Part shown: positions 44,011 through 56,144 of the stretch, piece after piece
Numbering within the stretch: position 1 is the first letter of the stretch
How the letters are laid out: every line of letters begins with the position of its first letter
NCBI GenBank assembly: GCA_023078685.1
Contig: JALGAS010000001.1
Span: forward strand, 7,378,001 to 7,442,000
DNA: 64,000 nt
Source of the DNA: Neopestalotiopsis rosae
Lineage: Eukaryota; Ascomycota; Sordariomycetes; Amphisphaeriales; Sporocadaceae
Direction: 5' to 3'
Notes under the pieces: generated by a model
The model's database searches: none
The model's input: only the letters and a program-made list of their open reading frames with translations
What the model was told of the DNA's origin: nothing
Translations under genes and position numbers: made by a program

Positions 44011-46169
44011 TCAGATACCCTGCTTTTCCAAAGTCTCGAGCTCCTTAAGGACAGAGGCCTTGGTAGAAATCTTCTTGATCTGCGTATCCTCCAACTTTTC
44101 GCCGCCAGCGTGACGCATCTCCAGATCCTCAATGGCACGAACCTTCTTCTGCAAGCTCCTGAGCTTCTTGGCAGCTGGGTTCTGACTGCCAGGGGAGAGA
44201 GGCGACTCGACAATTGACGGGATTTGCGCAGTCTGGACCTGAGGGTTCAGAGGAGCGCCTCCATCGCGCACAGCATATCCTTCGCCATTGCGGGCCGTGT
44301 TGCTGCGGTTGCGGGCCGGGTTGTTACCTCCGGGCGCATTGTTTCGCGAGCGACTGCGGCTGTGCTGGTGGTTGTTGCGGTTTCCTCGGCGTTCGGGGCT
44401 GCGGCCATCGTTACCAGATGCGGCACCCTGCTCGCCAGACGGAGGGGCAAGGCCACCAGCATTGCCATTGGTATCATGACCTTCACCACCCTGCTTCTTC
44501 TTATTGTTGCGCTTCTTCTTGTTCTTCGCGGCAGCCTTGGAAAGATCACCGTCATCGCCGGCCGGGGCGGCGCCAGGGACCGTGCGAGCACCGGTTTCAA
44601 CAGTCTCGGCTCCAGGCACTTGGCGGCGTGCACGACCAAAGCCATTGGGTCCAACATTGACAGCTCCGTTGCTCATAACATGAGCAGCACCACCCTCGTC
44701 CTCACGTCGGAAGTGAAGAGGAGTAGACATACCGCGGGCACCAGGAGGGCGGTAGGCGCCCACAGGCTTTGACGGTGTCTTGACTGTGCCCAGGAACGCA
44801 ACTGCGGAGGAGTGCGCAACAGGCAGAGGAGTCAGGGGATCCGCAGTAGGGGTGTTCTCCGGTAGAACTGGACGCCATCCAACAGTGTAAAGCTCGGTCA
44901 TATCCTCGTTATACATGATGCTACCACTGACATGCCAGAGCTTGATTCCGTTGTCGACGCGAAGACGTGGGGAGGTGGTGGCCGTCATGATGTAACGGCT
45001 ATCGGGACTCCACTGACAGACACTGGGATTGCCGCTCTCGATGGTGCAAATCTTTCGGTAGTCCTTCTCCAAGTCGTAGACGTCGATCTGACCTGCCAAG
45101 TTTCCAAAGCCGGCCACCAGGACAAAGCGTCCAGTTGGGGAGAAGATCATGGTGTTGCGCGGAGCAATCTGGAAAGAGTGCATGGCGACGGCGCGCTGAT
45201 TGAAAATGGTAGTCTTGGCAGGCATATAACCGTAAATGACACCAAATTCTTTGCCATTGGGAGACCAAGACACATCATGGATGGGTCCCTCCTTATCCAA
45301 GGTAATACGAGCATCAAAGCCACCGTTGGCATAGAGGAGATACAGAGTGGTCTCTCCGTAGTAGGACTTGTTGGACTTGTCCACTTCTGTTTGTGCCAGC
45401 ACAATCAGTGCTGTTCCCAAGCTGTTCCACTTCAGCTGAACCTTGTCACCCTTGAAAAAGGTCTTCTGCGAAATCGGGTTGGTGAATTGGGGGACGTTGT
45501 ACACTTTGACACTTGCGGGTTGACCCTGGTAAAGTGAGCATGTTAGTGATCATCAGAACTCCATTGTATGGTATGAAAACGTACCTTGCGCTCGGGAACG
45601 AAGACGGCAACGTTGTGGCTCTGGCCAGGAGCAATGGCGAAATCGGTCACACCTTCGACTCGCAGCTTGTTCCAGACAGTTCTGAGATCGTGGCTCTCAA
45701 AGAATTGCACCTCGTTTGTCACACTGCGAGCGCAGAACTTCTCATCAGAGGTGTACTGAAGGTTCCAGCCCGTGAAGGACTTCTGGACAAATTGTCCAAT
45801 GGGCTGCTTCTCGACACCTTCAGCTACCTCCTCGATCGTACGCCAAATCTTGAGGTTCTTGGTGGCATCACCAGCCTCATCCTTGGCGGGGCGTTCATAG
45901 GTGCTGAAATAGGTACCCCGAGGGGAGAAGGCGACCTCGAAGACATTAACGACGGAGACGGAAGAAAGAAGATGACCAGTGGTGGCATCGACAATACCGA
46001 CGCGGTCATTGGTCGCCCAGGCGAGGTAGCGACCACAGGGCGAGTAGACACAGCAACGCAAGTTCCCTTCCGGCTTAACGAACTCAGCGAGAGGCTCGTA
46101 GACAGGCGCAGCGTCGGTGACGCCAATGGCCTTCTGGGTTCGGTAGGCAAACTGCAGAGGAGACGCCAT
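44011..46169 (-). CDS. eIF2A: Eukaryotic translation initiation factor eIF2A
   Basis: Predicted 699 aa from two exons, 45585-46169 and 44011-45525, with a 59-bp intron joining ERK to GQPASVKVYNV. eIF2A is a cytosolic beta-propeller protein that can bring initiator tRNA to the 40S subunit in a GTP-independent way and is used mostly under stress. The propeller covers about 1-430; typical blades are CCVYSPCGRYLAWATNDRVG, IHDVSWSPNGKEFGVIYGYM and PRNTMIFSPTGRFVLVAGFG. A long charged, Asn/Arg-rich low-complexity region (about 500-630, with SRSRSRNN) links to the C-terminal coiled coil (LRSLQKKVRAIEDLEMRHAG) that in the family contacts other factors or RNA. The plus strand opposite carries long but non-coding frames. 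Confidence 0.96.
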
Positions 46170-47731
46170 GACTAGTCAAAGTCACAGTAGTGATCCGGGC
46201 GTTGCAGAGTGCGGGAAGATGTGGATTGAGGGAGGGGGTTTTTTGTTTTCTTTCGTAAAAACGTTTGACAGTCTTCGAATACTTGTCGGCGGGTGCGATG
46301 ATGCGAGTTGGGACTGGCACACACTGGAGGCGAATCCGGCACTAATCTGTAGCTGTTGTTGAGAGAACAGCAAGACACGTGGCGGTGTGGGCTTTGAGTT
46401 GTGCTTGAGGAATCTCGTGCGTGGATGGATCGCAAGGTTGGTCAAGAAGCTCGGCGGCGAGTTGGTTGGTAGTGAAGACAGGAGAGACAAAGCGATGGTC
46501 GATCGTATTTAGCTAAAAAGCAATCGAACCAATCTGTTCCCACGTAGTCGTTGTCAACAATGACTCTGTTTTCGACTTTTCAAATTTCTCGGGTCGGACA
46601 GTCCGCAATGGTTATTCTGTTGGCAGCCGGGTTGTGGTTGCGTAGCAGAACAGAAAACGGAGCCGTCGTGGATTGTGGTGAAACTTTCGACGGTGAATAA
46701 CAACAGCACGAGGGGCAGCACCAAATGGGGGTCGTAGGTGTTGTCTGGCGGGTACGCGTGCGTGCGTGCGTGCTAGAAGGACCAAGTAAAACGTTTTTAT
46801 TGAGAAGAATGGAAGGGAACACGAAGTCGCCCAGAGGGATTCTGTTGACACGGGGCCAATGGGCTGACAAGGCGTGATGTTGCGGAGCGTGCAATGGGCT
46901 GGGGGAAGAAAAGGAAGGGGAGAGAAGTCAAGAGTTTGACCCTTTGGACCCAATGCTGACACTTGACTCTGGTTCGTGAATGGATTTAATTTTTTTTTTC
47001 TTATTCAGTTTGCAGCAGCTGCCACTCAGATGTACAGAGAGCCGCACGGACATTTACAGGTGACTATGCAAACTTATGCACTGCTTGTGCTATAAATATG
47101 CTTCTCTGTACTACTAGCTTCTCGTTATGCTCTCCTCGGGGCCCCTAGGGATCTCCGCAGGGCCCAGGGCTATTTTAGCCCCCACTTCAACTGCCTGCTG
47201 GCGTGCATGTTAGTACCCTTTATCACATGCACACATGCACTTACATGATTCCAAGTCAGTCTTTAATGTTTCTATTCCATCAATGACATGTCAGGAAGGA
47301 AACCAACCGGCCAATTAATAGCGCGACATGTTCAAATATAAAATACCATGATTGACAACAGCCAATCCTTTCTCGGACACTTGCTGCTGAGTATCATGTA
47401 TGTACTCTGTACTGTATGTTGAATAATTTATGGTAGCCATAAGTGTGCGAACAATCTTGTAAAGACGATTTGTATTCAATGAAAGGAACACCAAACAAAT
47501 TTCAAAGATTCATATAATGTCTCATTATTATGAAGTCTATGTCTACAGGAGCGCAGAACGTGCTGCCCAAATACGAACAAGTTCTCTGACTTATCCAAGA
47601 AGAAATGAAAATTGAGTAGGGCAGAGTCCAAGAGAGTGCACTCATTGATTCCAAACCCTTACCAATAGTGCACCAGACGAAAAACTGCTTTGAAAGATGC
47701 AGAAGTTATTTGGCTTGGCGGCATATATCTT
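46170..47731. other. Intergenic region, eIF2A promoter to secreted-protein 3' flank
   Basis: The eIF2A upstream region with a pyrimidine-rich coding strand and a short GCGT repeat (about 46755-46770). The rest is AT-richer 3' flank. No gene found. Confidence 0.5.
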
Positions 47732-48375
47732 CTATGCATTGAGGACGTATTGAATGTCATCCAAAAAGGTAGCACCGCCAAGGCCCGGGTTCGTCGCTCT
47801 GTCAAGAAAGTTGGTCGTGAATCGGACGCTGTCGAGATTCTGCCAAGTGTTGTCGAGAATGATTTGCGTCATGTTCGAGGTCAGACGACTGGAGGGGCGG
47901 AATCCAAGCTGGTAACCCGTGACTCTCTGGCCGTTGCGGTAGCCAGCAATGGTGATGTCGCAGTTGCCAGCCAGGTTGCCGAGAATGCAGCCATAGTAGA
48001 ATGACTGCAGGTTGAATGTGCCAGTAGAACCACTGTACTTGCTGGTGATGTAGGGGTAGTTGTCGCTGAATCTGTCGAGCTTGCCATATGCCAGCACGTT
48101 GGGGGCAGAATGAGCGCTGACGGCCTGGAGGGGGCCCCCTTTGTCGTATACCTCAGCTAGGCCTACAGTAGATCGTGTATTGTCAGTAGTGAACCTGAAC
48201 TACTCCATCGACGAAGTATCTACATACCCATCCCCTTGTAGAAAAGACCCTTGGAAGGACCAAAGCTCGCGTTCACCAGGTTCAGTCTGACGCCCACGAG
48301 TCCGGCGTCGAAGTTGTTCACTGCGGCCGTGACGAGCGTCGCAAGAGCGAGCGTTAGAGCAGCGAAAAACTTCAT
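47732..48375 (-). CDS. Small secreted protein, unknown family
   Basis: Predicted 192 aa from two exons, 48228-48375 and 47732-48162 (intron 65 bp, GTATGT-TAG). Residues 1-18 (MKFFAALTLALATLVTAA) are a clear signal peptide. The mature part is neutral, rich in Gly, Asn, Tyr and Phe, has N-glycosylation sites (NAS, NMT) and two cysteines 11 residues apart (YGCILGNLAGNC) that may form one disulfide. Segments such as FNLQSFYYGCIL, DITIAGYRNGQRV and DSVRFTTNF alternate polar and apolar residues like a beta-sandwich, and the ending FLDDIQYVLNA resembles carbohydrate-binding-like domains seen in other secreted fungal proteins. I do not recognise the family. It could be an effector or wall-associated protein. 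Confidence 0.8.
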
Positions 48376-49646
48376 CTTGACAGTAGAGGCTTATATGTTG
48401 ACAATTTATTCAAGATTGAAATGCAATGGTCTAATGGAAGCTGATGAACGAGAGACTAAGAAGTTGAAGAATGATACTGAAATTCTTTTTCTGAAAACCT
48501 GAAATCCTCATTCAGTATTTATAGTAGCACAGCAGTCCATATACGCGTATCAATTTATCATGTTGAGGCAATAAGTAGGTAGTATCGTACGAATGATTGC
48601 TTTTTAAGGTTGCAACATATTGAATCTTATACTATCCAAGCAGTGACCCTGAAACAGTTGAGCCATGTGCTCCGAGTTACACAAAATCTCCACATGTCTC
48701 ACTTGGACGATGTCTTTTCTGTTGATCCATCCCATTGACTTTCTCGACGGAATAAAGTGTCTTCAGTTGAAGCCAATTCCGTTGAATCCCCGGACGAGGC
48801 CTTCCATAAAGCTTCTCTCCGAAGTTTCCGATGCGTTTCGGCAGGCAGTCTAGATTGAGACAATCAAGGTCCATAGAGATCTGGCTAGGAAATATGCAGC
48901 TCGCGGTTCTGCGACTACATAAGGTTTTGGACGACTTGTTGCTAGTTTATGGGGAGTGGTATGGCAAGTCGATAATTTGCTTAAATGTAAGCACTTAGTT
49001 CTTAGTATCTATGAATCAGTAGGGCACTGTTACTCCAACGGCAACCTCGTCAATTCACAACATAGCAAAAAGTGTGCGTACCTCAATCCCCGACGACACA
49101 AGTCATATTTATTGATGTGATGATTTATAGCGATCTACGCGCTTTCCGGACTCGTCGTGGTCTAGGCAACGGTAACAATAACAACAAAACAATTGTATTT
49201 CTAAGCGAACAAGGCCGCATAGCGGGAGCATAAATCCAAAGCTGGGATTAGGAATATGACCCGCCATGACGATAGGATGACAGCCTCCGCGCCCATGTAT
49301 CTTGCATGCCGTCAGGGCCTCAGAAGATACGAGGCCATTTATGCCTCGAGGGATCAGCTCTGGAAGTGTTCTATTGACACTACGAAACTTCTTGCCGAGC
49401 CGCGCCTCTGAAAGTCCACTAACCTAGGACCACAGTCCACTGATCACGCGACCATCTGTGGAACCCAAGCATCACGAGCCGTGTTCTCCTCTTTCGAGAT
49501 TTTGGTCACCAAATTCCCAGACGGTAAGTTGCATGGCAACTTAGTTTTTCCATTATTATCGAATCATGGCGCATGGAACTCAGTATCGGAATCTCGCCGA
49601 GCATGTAAGAACCTCTACCCGTGCATCCGAGGTCAGAAAAGTAACA
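48376..49646. other. Intergenic region, secreted protein promoter to HEM14 3' flank
   Basis: Holds the promoter of the small secreted protein and the 3' flank of HEM14. No gene or repeat is visible. Confidence 0.5.
48516..48523 (-). promoter_or_regulatory. Candidate TATA box of the small secreted protein gene
   Basis: The minus strand reads TATAAATA here, about 140 bp before the start codon at 48375. A strong TATA form suits a regulated, highly induced gene. Confidence 0.5.
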
Positions 49647-51754
49647 TCAGCATTTGCAGCCATGTTCTCGGCCGATTCCTTCGGTTTTTGAATCATGAAA
49701 GCATTCCAGCCCAGTCTTATATTCTGTGCCCAGGTTCTCCACCAGCTCTTTGGCCGAGAATATGCAATCATGAACACCAATTCCCCTGTAAGAGCTTCCA
49801 GCTACGCGTAGCCGTCCGTGATAAAGGTCAAGGAGACTGCGATGAAAATGCCCCAACCTCTCGCAGTGCCCGACCGTGTACTGAGGTATGGCGCCGACAC
49901 TCAACTTTGCCAGCGCGATCACAGGTACCTCGGTGATGCCCAAGTGTCGCTGCAGGACCGACCGAGCCATGGAAATGCCTTGGCTCTCGGTGGGAAGTTG
50001 ACTCTGATACTTATCTGCCCACCAGTGGCCGCCCAAGATGACTGTAATCTTTGTGCCCGTCGCCGAAGAGGAGCCAATATCCTGGCCAGGCGTGGCATCG
50101 GAATCAAAGACGATCCCCAATGCCTGTTCAGGATTCCAGTGCAGCGGAACTGATCTGGGAATTAGGTATCCAAAGCCTCGATAGGGATGATTCATTGAAG
50201 GTTTGCCATAGCAAAGGGTCACGACCATAACCGTCACAGCTGGCGCCTCAATCTTGGAGAAGCACTTCTGGTCTGGGAGGAGTTCGAGTAGTTGTCTCAA
50301 TGCTATCGTAGCAATAACACAATTGTACGGTGCCGATTTTTCTCCCTGAAAATCCTTCAGCATTGAGTGTCATGATGGTTCAAATAGTAGAGGCTTTACA
50401 AAAAAGACTCCAAGTGAGTACATCACCTTGGTTGTGGTGAGGCGATGCTGGGGGTATTTCGGATCGCCCATGTGTGGAACATGTGCCAATGATATGATAG
50501 ATGTCGAACTCACTTACCTCGGTTTGAATCTCGAGTGTCTCCGAATTGATACGGACTACGCGCTCGTTTTTTCTGATATGAACATTGGGTAGCCGCTGAA
50601 GTGATTCATAAAGAGCACGAGTCAATGACTCTATGCCATCTCGGAAGCTGAAGACACTAGCGTGACACAACCTCTTCTGAAGATCCTCGTATAGGCCGAG
50701 TGATGCTCCGAAAGGCTTGAGATAGCCTTGAGATGTTGATGATTGCCGTTGCATCCAAGTCGGTTGACCTCGAGCCTTTTGTGAGTCATTTGCAAACATC
50801 ATTGCTCTCAACACTCCTCCAAGTCCACGTAATGGTCCGAGATCTTTTCTGGTCTGTTCAGCTTGCTCTTCGAGTCTCCACATCCTAGGCATCAACGCTT
50901 TCATGCTCAGATTGTCAATATCTCCGGCGTACAATCCATGTGTAATGGCCGATATGAAGTTATTGGCGATATCCGGGCCCCATCGGCGCGTCACAAACTG
51001 CCCAATCGAGTCATCTTTCAGACCCTCTGGTCTCCGCGCCGTAATCACATCACGGATAACACCAGAGACGAGATTGGAAAACAGAGGCTCCGTGGCGGCG
51101 AGCCATGCATAGCGAGCCAATCGACGAAGACCAAGTGTTGGCGGTGCCGGCACCGGAACAATGGAAGTGTTGAATGCTGGAAGGCTCACAAGATGTCTCG
51201 GGTACATGATGTAACGGTTCTCAGCAATCTGTGAGCTTGAGGGCACCGTCAGAACCTCGGACGCTAATCCGAGACTGTTGATCTGTATCATGAATGAAAC
51301 TTAGCAAGTGTACTCATGCCGTTTGCAAGACAACGGGAACCACATGGAAAAGTGAAATTGACTCGGCTCGACTTACAAGCTCATATGTCACTGATGCTCG
51401 GTCAGCATTGGCTCGTAGAGTCCTAGGTCCTCTTTCGCACAAGAAACTGATATCATGGTCCCTGCCCGGAATACGTGCGGTAACTCGAGTGGATTCGATG
51501 GCGCCCCCGACGCGCGAAGAGGCTTCGTAAAGTGTGATGCTCGCGGTTGGAAACTTATGAGCGGCAAAATAGGCAGTTGTCAGCCCAGTGATGCCGCCAC
51601 CAATGACAGCAATGTTGTCGGACGAGACTCGCCCATGTGTAGCAAGACAAAGACGCCGAACAGAGTAGTGCGACGGGCCGGATAGTCTTGCTAAGGTCTC
51701 TGTACGTAGCGAGTAGGTGTTTCTGTAACATGAGTGAAATATATATGCTGCCAT
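49647..51754 (-). CDS. HEM14: Protoporphyrinogen oxidase (heme biosynthesis)
   Basis: Predicted 620 aa from four exons: 51377-51754, 50518-51282, a 21-nt microexon 50427-50447 and 49647-50345. The enzyme oxidises protoporphyrinogen IX to protoporphyrin IX, the step before iron insertion, on the inner mitochondrial membrane. The N terminus (about 1-45) is rich in Arg, Ser and Leu without acids, as in a mitochondrial presequence. The FAD motif is IAVIGGGITGLTTAYFA, closed by LYEASSRVGG. The C terminus has VGHCERLGHFHRSL and the hallmark VAGSSYRGIGVHDCI. Without the microexon, exons 2 and 4 would be separated by an unusual 172-bp intron; with it, both introns (70 and 81 bp) have normal length and the phase is kept (HRLTTTK is added). 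The transcript structure at that point is inferred. Confidence 0.92.
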
Positions 51755-52339
51755 TGCTGTATCGTAGTCAATCCTGTTAGAGCTTGGTAAAGATTTTGCT
51801 TCCGGTTTTTGTGTTTGGGGTCAGGAGGACAAGAGAAGCCGGAAAGCCTGAGATCAACCAAGAAAGATATGATAAATCGTTCAAAACCTTTCCTTTATCG
51901 TAGTTCTGAAAATTCCAACAATGGAGCCATGGATATCCAAGCACTGATAAAAGTAATGATAGAGACACAAGGCGTCACAAAACCGAGATTATTAACATTA
52001 CGACCCAATTTGTCGTATAGCGTCGTGTTACATCATACAGTCCCTGTAATTGCCCGTCTACCTGTCTTAATGTTCCCGCTCTCGGGTGACTTGACCGAGG
52101 GGATTGTCCCAAGGTGGCGGTAACATCAGTACTCCGTGACAGCTTGACACCCGGCAAATTCAAAATGAAGTTGTTTCATTATAACACAGTCATTGAAGTT
52201 ATCATAGCCAAAAAATTGATATATATATATATATATATATAAAGATTTCATTTTCCAAGACCATCAATCCACTCAAGGAAGACAGTACCAGATTCCCGTC
52301 GGCCTCGCAGTCTTCTCTTCAAACTTTTAAATCTACATT
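51755..52339. other. Divergent intergenic region, HEM14 / secreted protein
   Basis: Shared upstream DNA of HEM14 (minus) and the 354-aa secreted protein (plus). It contains the AT dinucleotide run listed separately and no gene. Confidence 0.5.
52219..52241. repeat. (AT)11 dinucleotide run
   Basis: Eleven AT repeats about 100 bp before the start of the 52340 gene. At that distance it may also act as its TATA element. Confidence 0.85.
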
Positions 52340-53481
52340 ATGAGATCCTCTAGGTACACCATCATGTATTGCTGTGCTGTCAGCAGTGCCAACATAGTCA
52401 GGGCACCAACGCCATTGGCGACATTGACACTCACGATTCCCACGCAGGGGACAGCCTTCTCCGCGACCGTCCCAGGCTGCGACGCTGACGGCACGTCTGT
52501 CGACCCCTTTGCCGTCGTCGGTATTCCCAACGGGACCTTTTACCCGGGGACGCAGACGTACTATGTCCCCCCGCAGGTGACTCCGCAGTCGAGCACCTTT
52601 GCAAACTACCAGCTCAACGCGACCGAGGTGATTGAAATCATCCCGCTCGAGGGGACTTGCGCGCCGTTCGCCCCCTCCGAGACCGCCACGGGAAGCGAGC
52701 CCGCCGGGTCCGAACCCACCGGCGGGCCCGATTCGGGCAATCCAGAAGACGCCTGCCCCCTCGAGGGATGCTCCAAGCTGGTCAATCAAGGCGCGCGCAA
52801 GATCATCGACGCCTTGAACCAGGTCACGATTCTCTCGCAAAACCTGCAGGCGGCGGCAAGATCGATAGGGCTCAAGCGGGATACCAACACGCGCCTGGTG
52901 GCTCGGGCCTCCCTCACTGACCTTTTGCAAGGTCTTCGTAGCGTGCCGCCCTCGCTCACATTGCTGATCCCTTACATTCAGTGTGTATTACCTCATAGAC
53001 AAGAGCTGAATTCCCCCCTGAGGTTCCACGATACTAATATTAGCACTTTCTTCTCAGAAACACTCCACCCATCCCCCCAGGGTGTGACTCGGACACGATT
53101 GTGATTGCCCTCATCGAATTTGTACGCGTTCACCAGGCCTTGTTGCAGATCCTCATTGGGAGATCGAGTCTCCTGTCTTCCGGATCGTCAGGTTTCCCCG
53201 GCTTCGGGGGCAGCAAAGCCGACATGGACGCTCTACGAGAAGAGTTCAAGGAATACCTGGGCGACGAGTCTGCTGCTGTGGCACAGGTCGGGACGCAAGA
53301 GAAATTCCCCAACCCCATTGGCGCCATCATCGCCGGTCTGCTGCGGGCCATTGAGACCATCGTCGACAACATCGCCTTTGGCTTGATTGGGCTCATCCCC
53401 ACGCGCGACGAGTGCTTGCGACAGCAAAAGTTTACTATTGATGGGACGCTGAATGACGCCATTGCAGCCTACTCCAGCTAA
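52340..53481 (+). CDS. Probable secreted or wall protein, HsbA-like segments
   Basis: Predicted 354 aa from two exons, 52340-52980 and 53058-53481 (77-bp intron, Q-NTPP junction in frame). The N terminus MRSSRYTIMYCCAVSSANIV is only weakly hydrophobic, so the signal peptide and hence the start are uncertain. Residues 25-110 are Thr/Pro-rich with N-glycosylation sites (NGT, NAT). A Gly/Ser/Glu/Pro linker (about 115-135) precedes two helical segments, one with ALNQVTILSQNLQAAARSI and one with ALIEFVRVHQALLQILIGRS; the latter resembles the helix of hydrophobic-surface-binding (HsbA/Mp1-type) wall proteins. That likeness is weak. About eight cysteines are spread in pairs such as CPLEGC. I cannot assign a function. 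Confidence 0.7.
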
Positions 53482-54013
53482 GACAAAGTTGGTCCTAGAC
53501 GAGAACTCGCCCCCCGACGCTTCACTTCTGATCGTTCTTTTCAAAATATCGGCCGCGAGGAGGTCTGCTGATTGGTTTTATCGTGGCGTTTTATGCTCTG
53601 AAAATGAGCAATTCGGATTTTGGTGCTGTTTTGATCCAGTCACTCGCTTTCGTCGTGCAGGGAACCAAGTAATGGGATACGGCAAAAGAGGAATTTCTAT
53701 ATCAGTCACTATCACTTGATCACCGTTTTAGTAGAGCATAGTGTATTGATGGTCATCAAGTCACTGGTCCTGGGGAGCCATCTAGTTTGTCGCAAATGTG
53801 ATGATTATTCTTAAGTGCATGGTATCTATCTATATGAACCTGAATAGAAAGTCCTCAAAACCCAGATTCTTTAGGCATTCAAGACGCTTGTAAAATTATT
53901 AACATTATCCTTCATTCATTTCCCTTCTTCAAATTCATGAATTTCAAACGCGCGCTCAGCCCGACTTTTTCAGGCAATGAGGCTGTCTGTTTCTTGCAAT
54001 TTCTATGCAAAAC
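53482..54013. other. Convergent intergenic region
   Basis: 3' flanks of two convergent secreted-protein genes. Nothing else is seen. Confidence 0.6.
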
Positions 54014-56144
54014 CTATGAGCGTACCGTTGTCGTCTCATGGTCCGTGGTAGTTGTCGTGGTCGTAACGGTTGCTGTTTCCTTTACTGTAACGGTGACCGG
54101 CCCAGCGAGCGTCGTCGACGACGTCCGTCCCTTGGCACCACCATTTGGATTGATTGTGGCACTTGGATCGCCGCCATTTCTGGATGAGGTCTTTGTGGAC
54201 TGGTGAATGGGGATGACTTCCAAACCAGTTGGTGTTGTGTATAGAGAAGTAGACGTTATCAGCGTGCTCGATTGCTCAGTTGCCGTGGTTGAGCTGGTTG
54301 CATCTGTAATATGAGTGCTTGTGCTGGTAGACATTTGCCCAGATTGCGACTCTCGAGAACGAGTCTTTGTCGTCAAAGTGGTTGATACAGCTACTGATGA
54401 AGTCTCTGTAGCAAGCGGTGCCGAGCTGGTAGACTCGACGACCGATGAGCTGACAGTGACAACAATCTGGCTTGTAACTGTCGTATGCGGGGGTATGATG
54501 GTGACTGTTACTTCGTTTGAGCCGCTACTATTCTGGGAAGTGACGGTACTGCTCTCTGACGCAGCCGCACTAGACGACGCGACTGTGCTTGTCAAGGTAC
54601 TCGAAGAACCGGCGGTGGTAGTAGCAGTGGTACCAAGGATACCCGCTGCCACAGCTGGGTCATGACATCCAATTTGAACGCCAGCAGTGGTATTCATGGG
54701 CAGCGCGTAACACTGTGTGCTCCCAGTACATTTGGTGATTGAGAATGCGCCAGCAGCTGTGCATTCGCCGATGTCGCCTTCAATGCAGGCTGCTTGACCC
54801 TGTTGACAGGCGGACTCCAATGTCAAAGACCGAAAGACGCTGTTGTACTGGATAGCTTCTGCGAGGTTTGCCGCAAGCACATCAGCAGCTACTGTGGTAC
54901 TCGTGGATGGAACACTCGTGATCACAGTCGGCACATTTGTGTTGATGGCTCCAGTCGGAGTGATCGCGGCAGACGAACTCAATGAGTCGGAAGATTGCGT
55001 AGAGACGAGCGAAGATGATGAAGAGCTAGCTGTCGACACAGTACTGGTCGTAGGCGCACTACTGGTCGTGGGCGCACTACTTTCACTGCTCGATGATCCT
55101 GCCGCCGCCTTGGACGAAGATGCAGTTTTGGACGTGAGTGAGGCTGAACTCAATGTATTCGACGACGCGATAGCACTGCTTCCAACGCTTGATGTAATGA
55201 AGGGCGCCACCGACACCGATGTCGCCGGGTAACTCGAAGCTGAACCCACGCCAGTAGATTCTGTGACGAAGCCGCTCTTGGTACTAGTAGCAGGCACCGA
55301 GGAACTCGAGGGCTGACTTGAGGCTCTGCTACTGCTTGAAATGCTGCCCTCGGATACTGTAGCAGCTGTACTGGAGCTCAGTGCAGCACTAGAAGTGGTA
55401 AGCGTGATTGGAATAGTCAGACTTGACGTCAAAGGCAGCTCTAGTGAGCTCGAAAGGAGTAGCGATGAAGAGCTGCTCGGGACAGATGATGTGGAATAGA
55501 CGGAAGAAGTGTCCACCAAGCTGGTAGATGAGGTCTCTGTTTGAGTTGGGAATCCATGTAGACTGGTGTCGATGAGGGTGAATTCTCTAGAGACGGACGT
55601 CCTTGTTGACTCTGCAAGATCTGAGAAAAGTTGACTGGATGTGCTGTCTTGTATGGCCGAGACGACCGACGGTACACTAGAGCTAGCACTTGCCGTTGAC
55701 GGGCTGAACGACGATGATATTGTGCTAGATCCAGACTCGGCAGCCAAGGCGGCGGACTCTTGCACCGTGGTTGACGCAAGTGTCGACGGCAGATTCGAGG
55801 AAAGTAGACTCGAAACAATAGAAGAAGTTGAAGCATCGAGTAGCGTCGATGATATAGCAGTGCTTGACTGCGCGGGGCCGTCAGTCTCTCCTACTATAGT
55901 TGAGGACGGGACAGCAGACGTGGCCGTCAATGTTGCAGCAGATGGCACAACTGATGCTAGAGTAGAATCGGCGCTGTATGATACCGACGAGGCAACATTC
56001 GATACATCTCGCTTGACCCTGTCTCATGTTAGCTGCAGTCGAGACATTATAGATCGGCAATGTATACCTCTGCCCACGTCTCCGGGAGATGGCCGAGGAG
56101 GCCCCCGTAAACAGAAGGATATTGAGAATGATGGATATTTGCAT
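54014..56144 (-). CDS. Secreted Ser/Thr-rich protein with one Cys module
   Basis: Predicted 693 aa from two exons, 56068-56144 and 54014-56018, with a 49-bp intron right after the signal-peptide region. Residues 1-18 (MQISIILNILLFTGASSA) are a signal peptide, and VKRD soon after offers a Kex2 site. More than half of the mature protein is Ser, Thr, Ala and Val, as expected for a heavily O-mannosylated wall or matrix stalk. One compact module sits near residues 405-480, with CQQGQAACIEGDIGEC, then CTGSTQCYALP and a final GVQIGC. This six-cysteine pattern resembles the chitin-binding modules (CBM19-like) that accompany fungal chitinases. The C terminus is Thr-rich and lacks a GPI tail, so it should be released or held through its sugars. 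No catalytic domain is present. Confidence 0.82.

Noticed and set aside
44932..46175. Two overlapping long plus-strand frames opposite eIF2A (201 and 220 codons)
   Set aside because: Mirror frames of a strongly biased conserved gene; no start context or domain of their own.
54843..55836. Antisense frames in the Ser/Thr-rich gene
   Set aside because: Ser, Thr and Ala codons seldom give stops on the complement, so open frames arise by chance.
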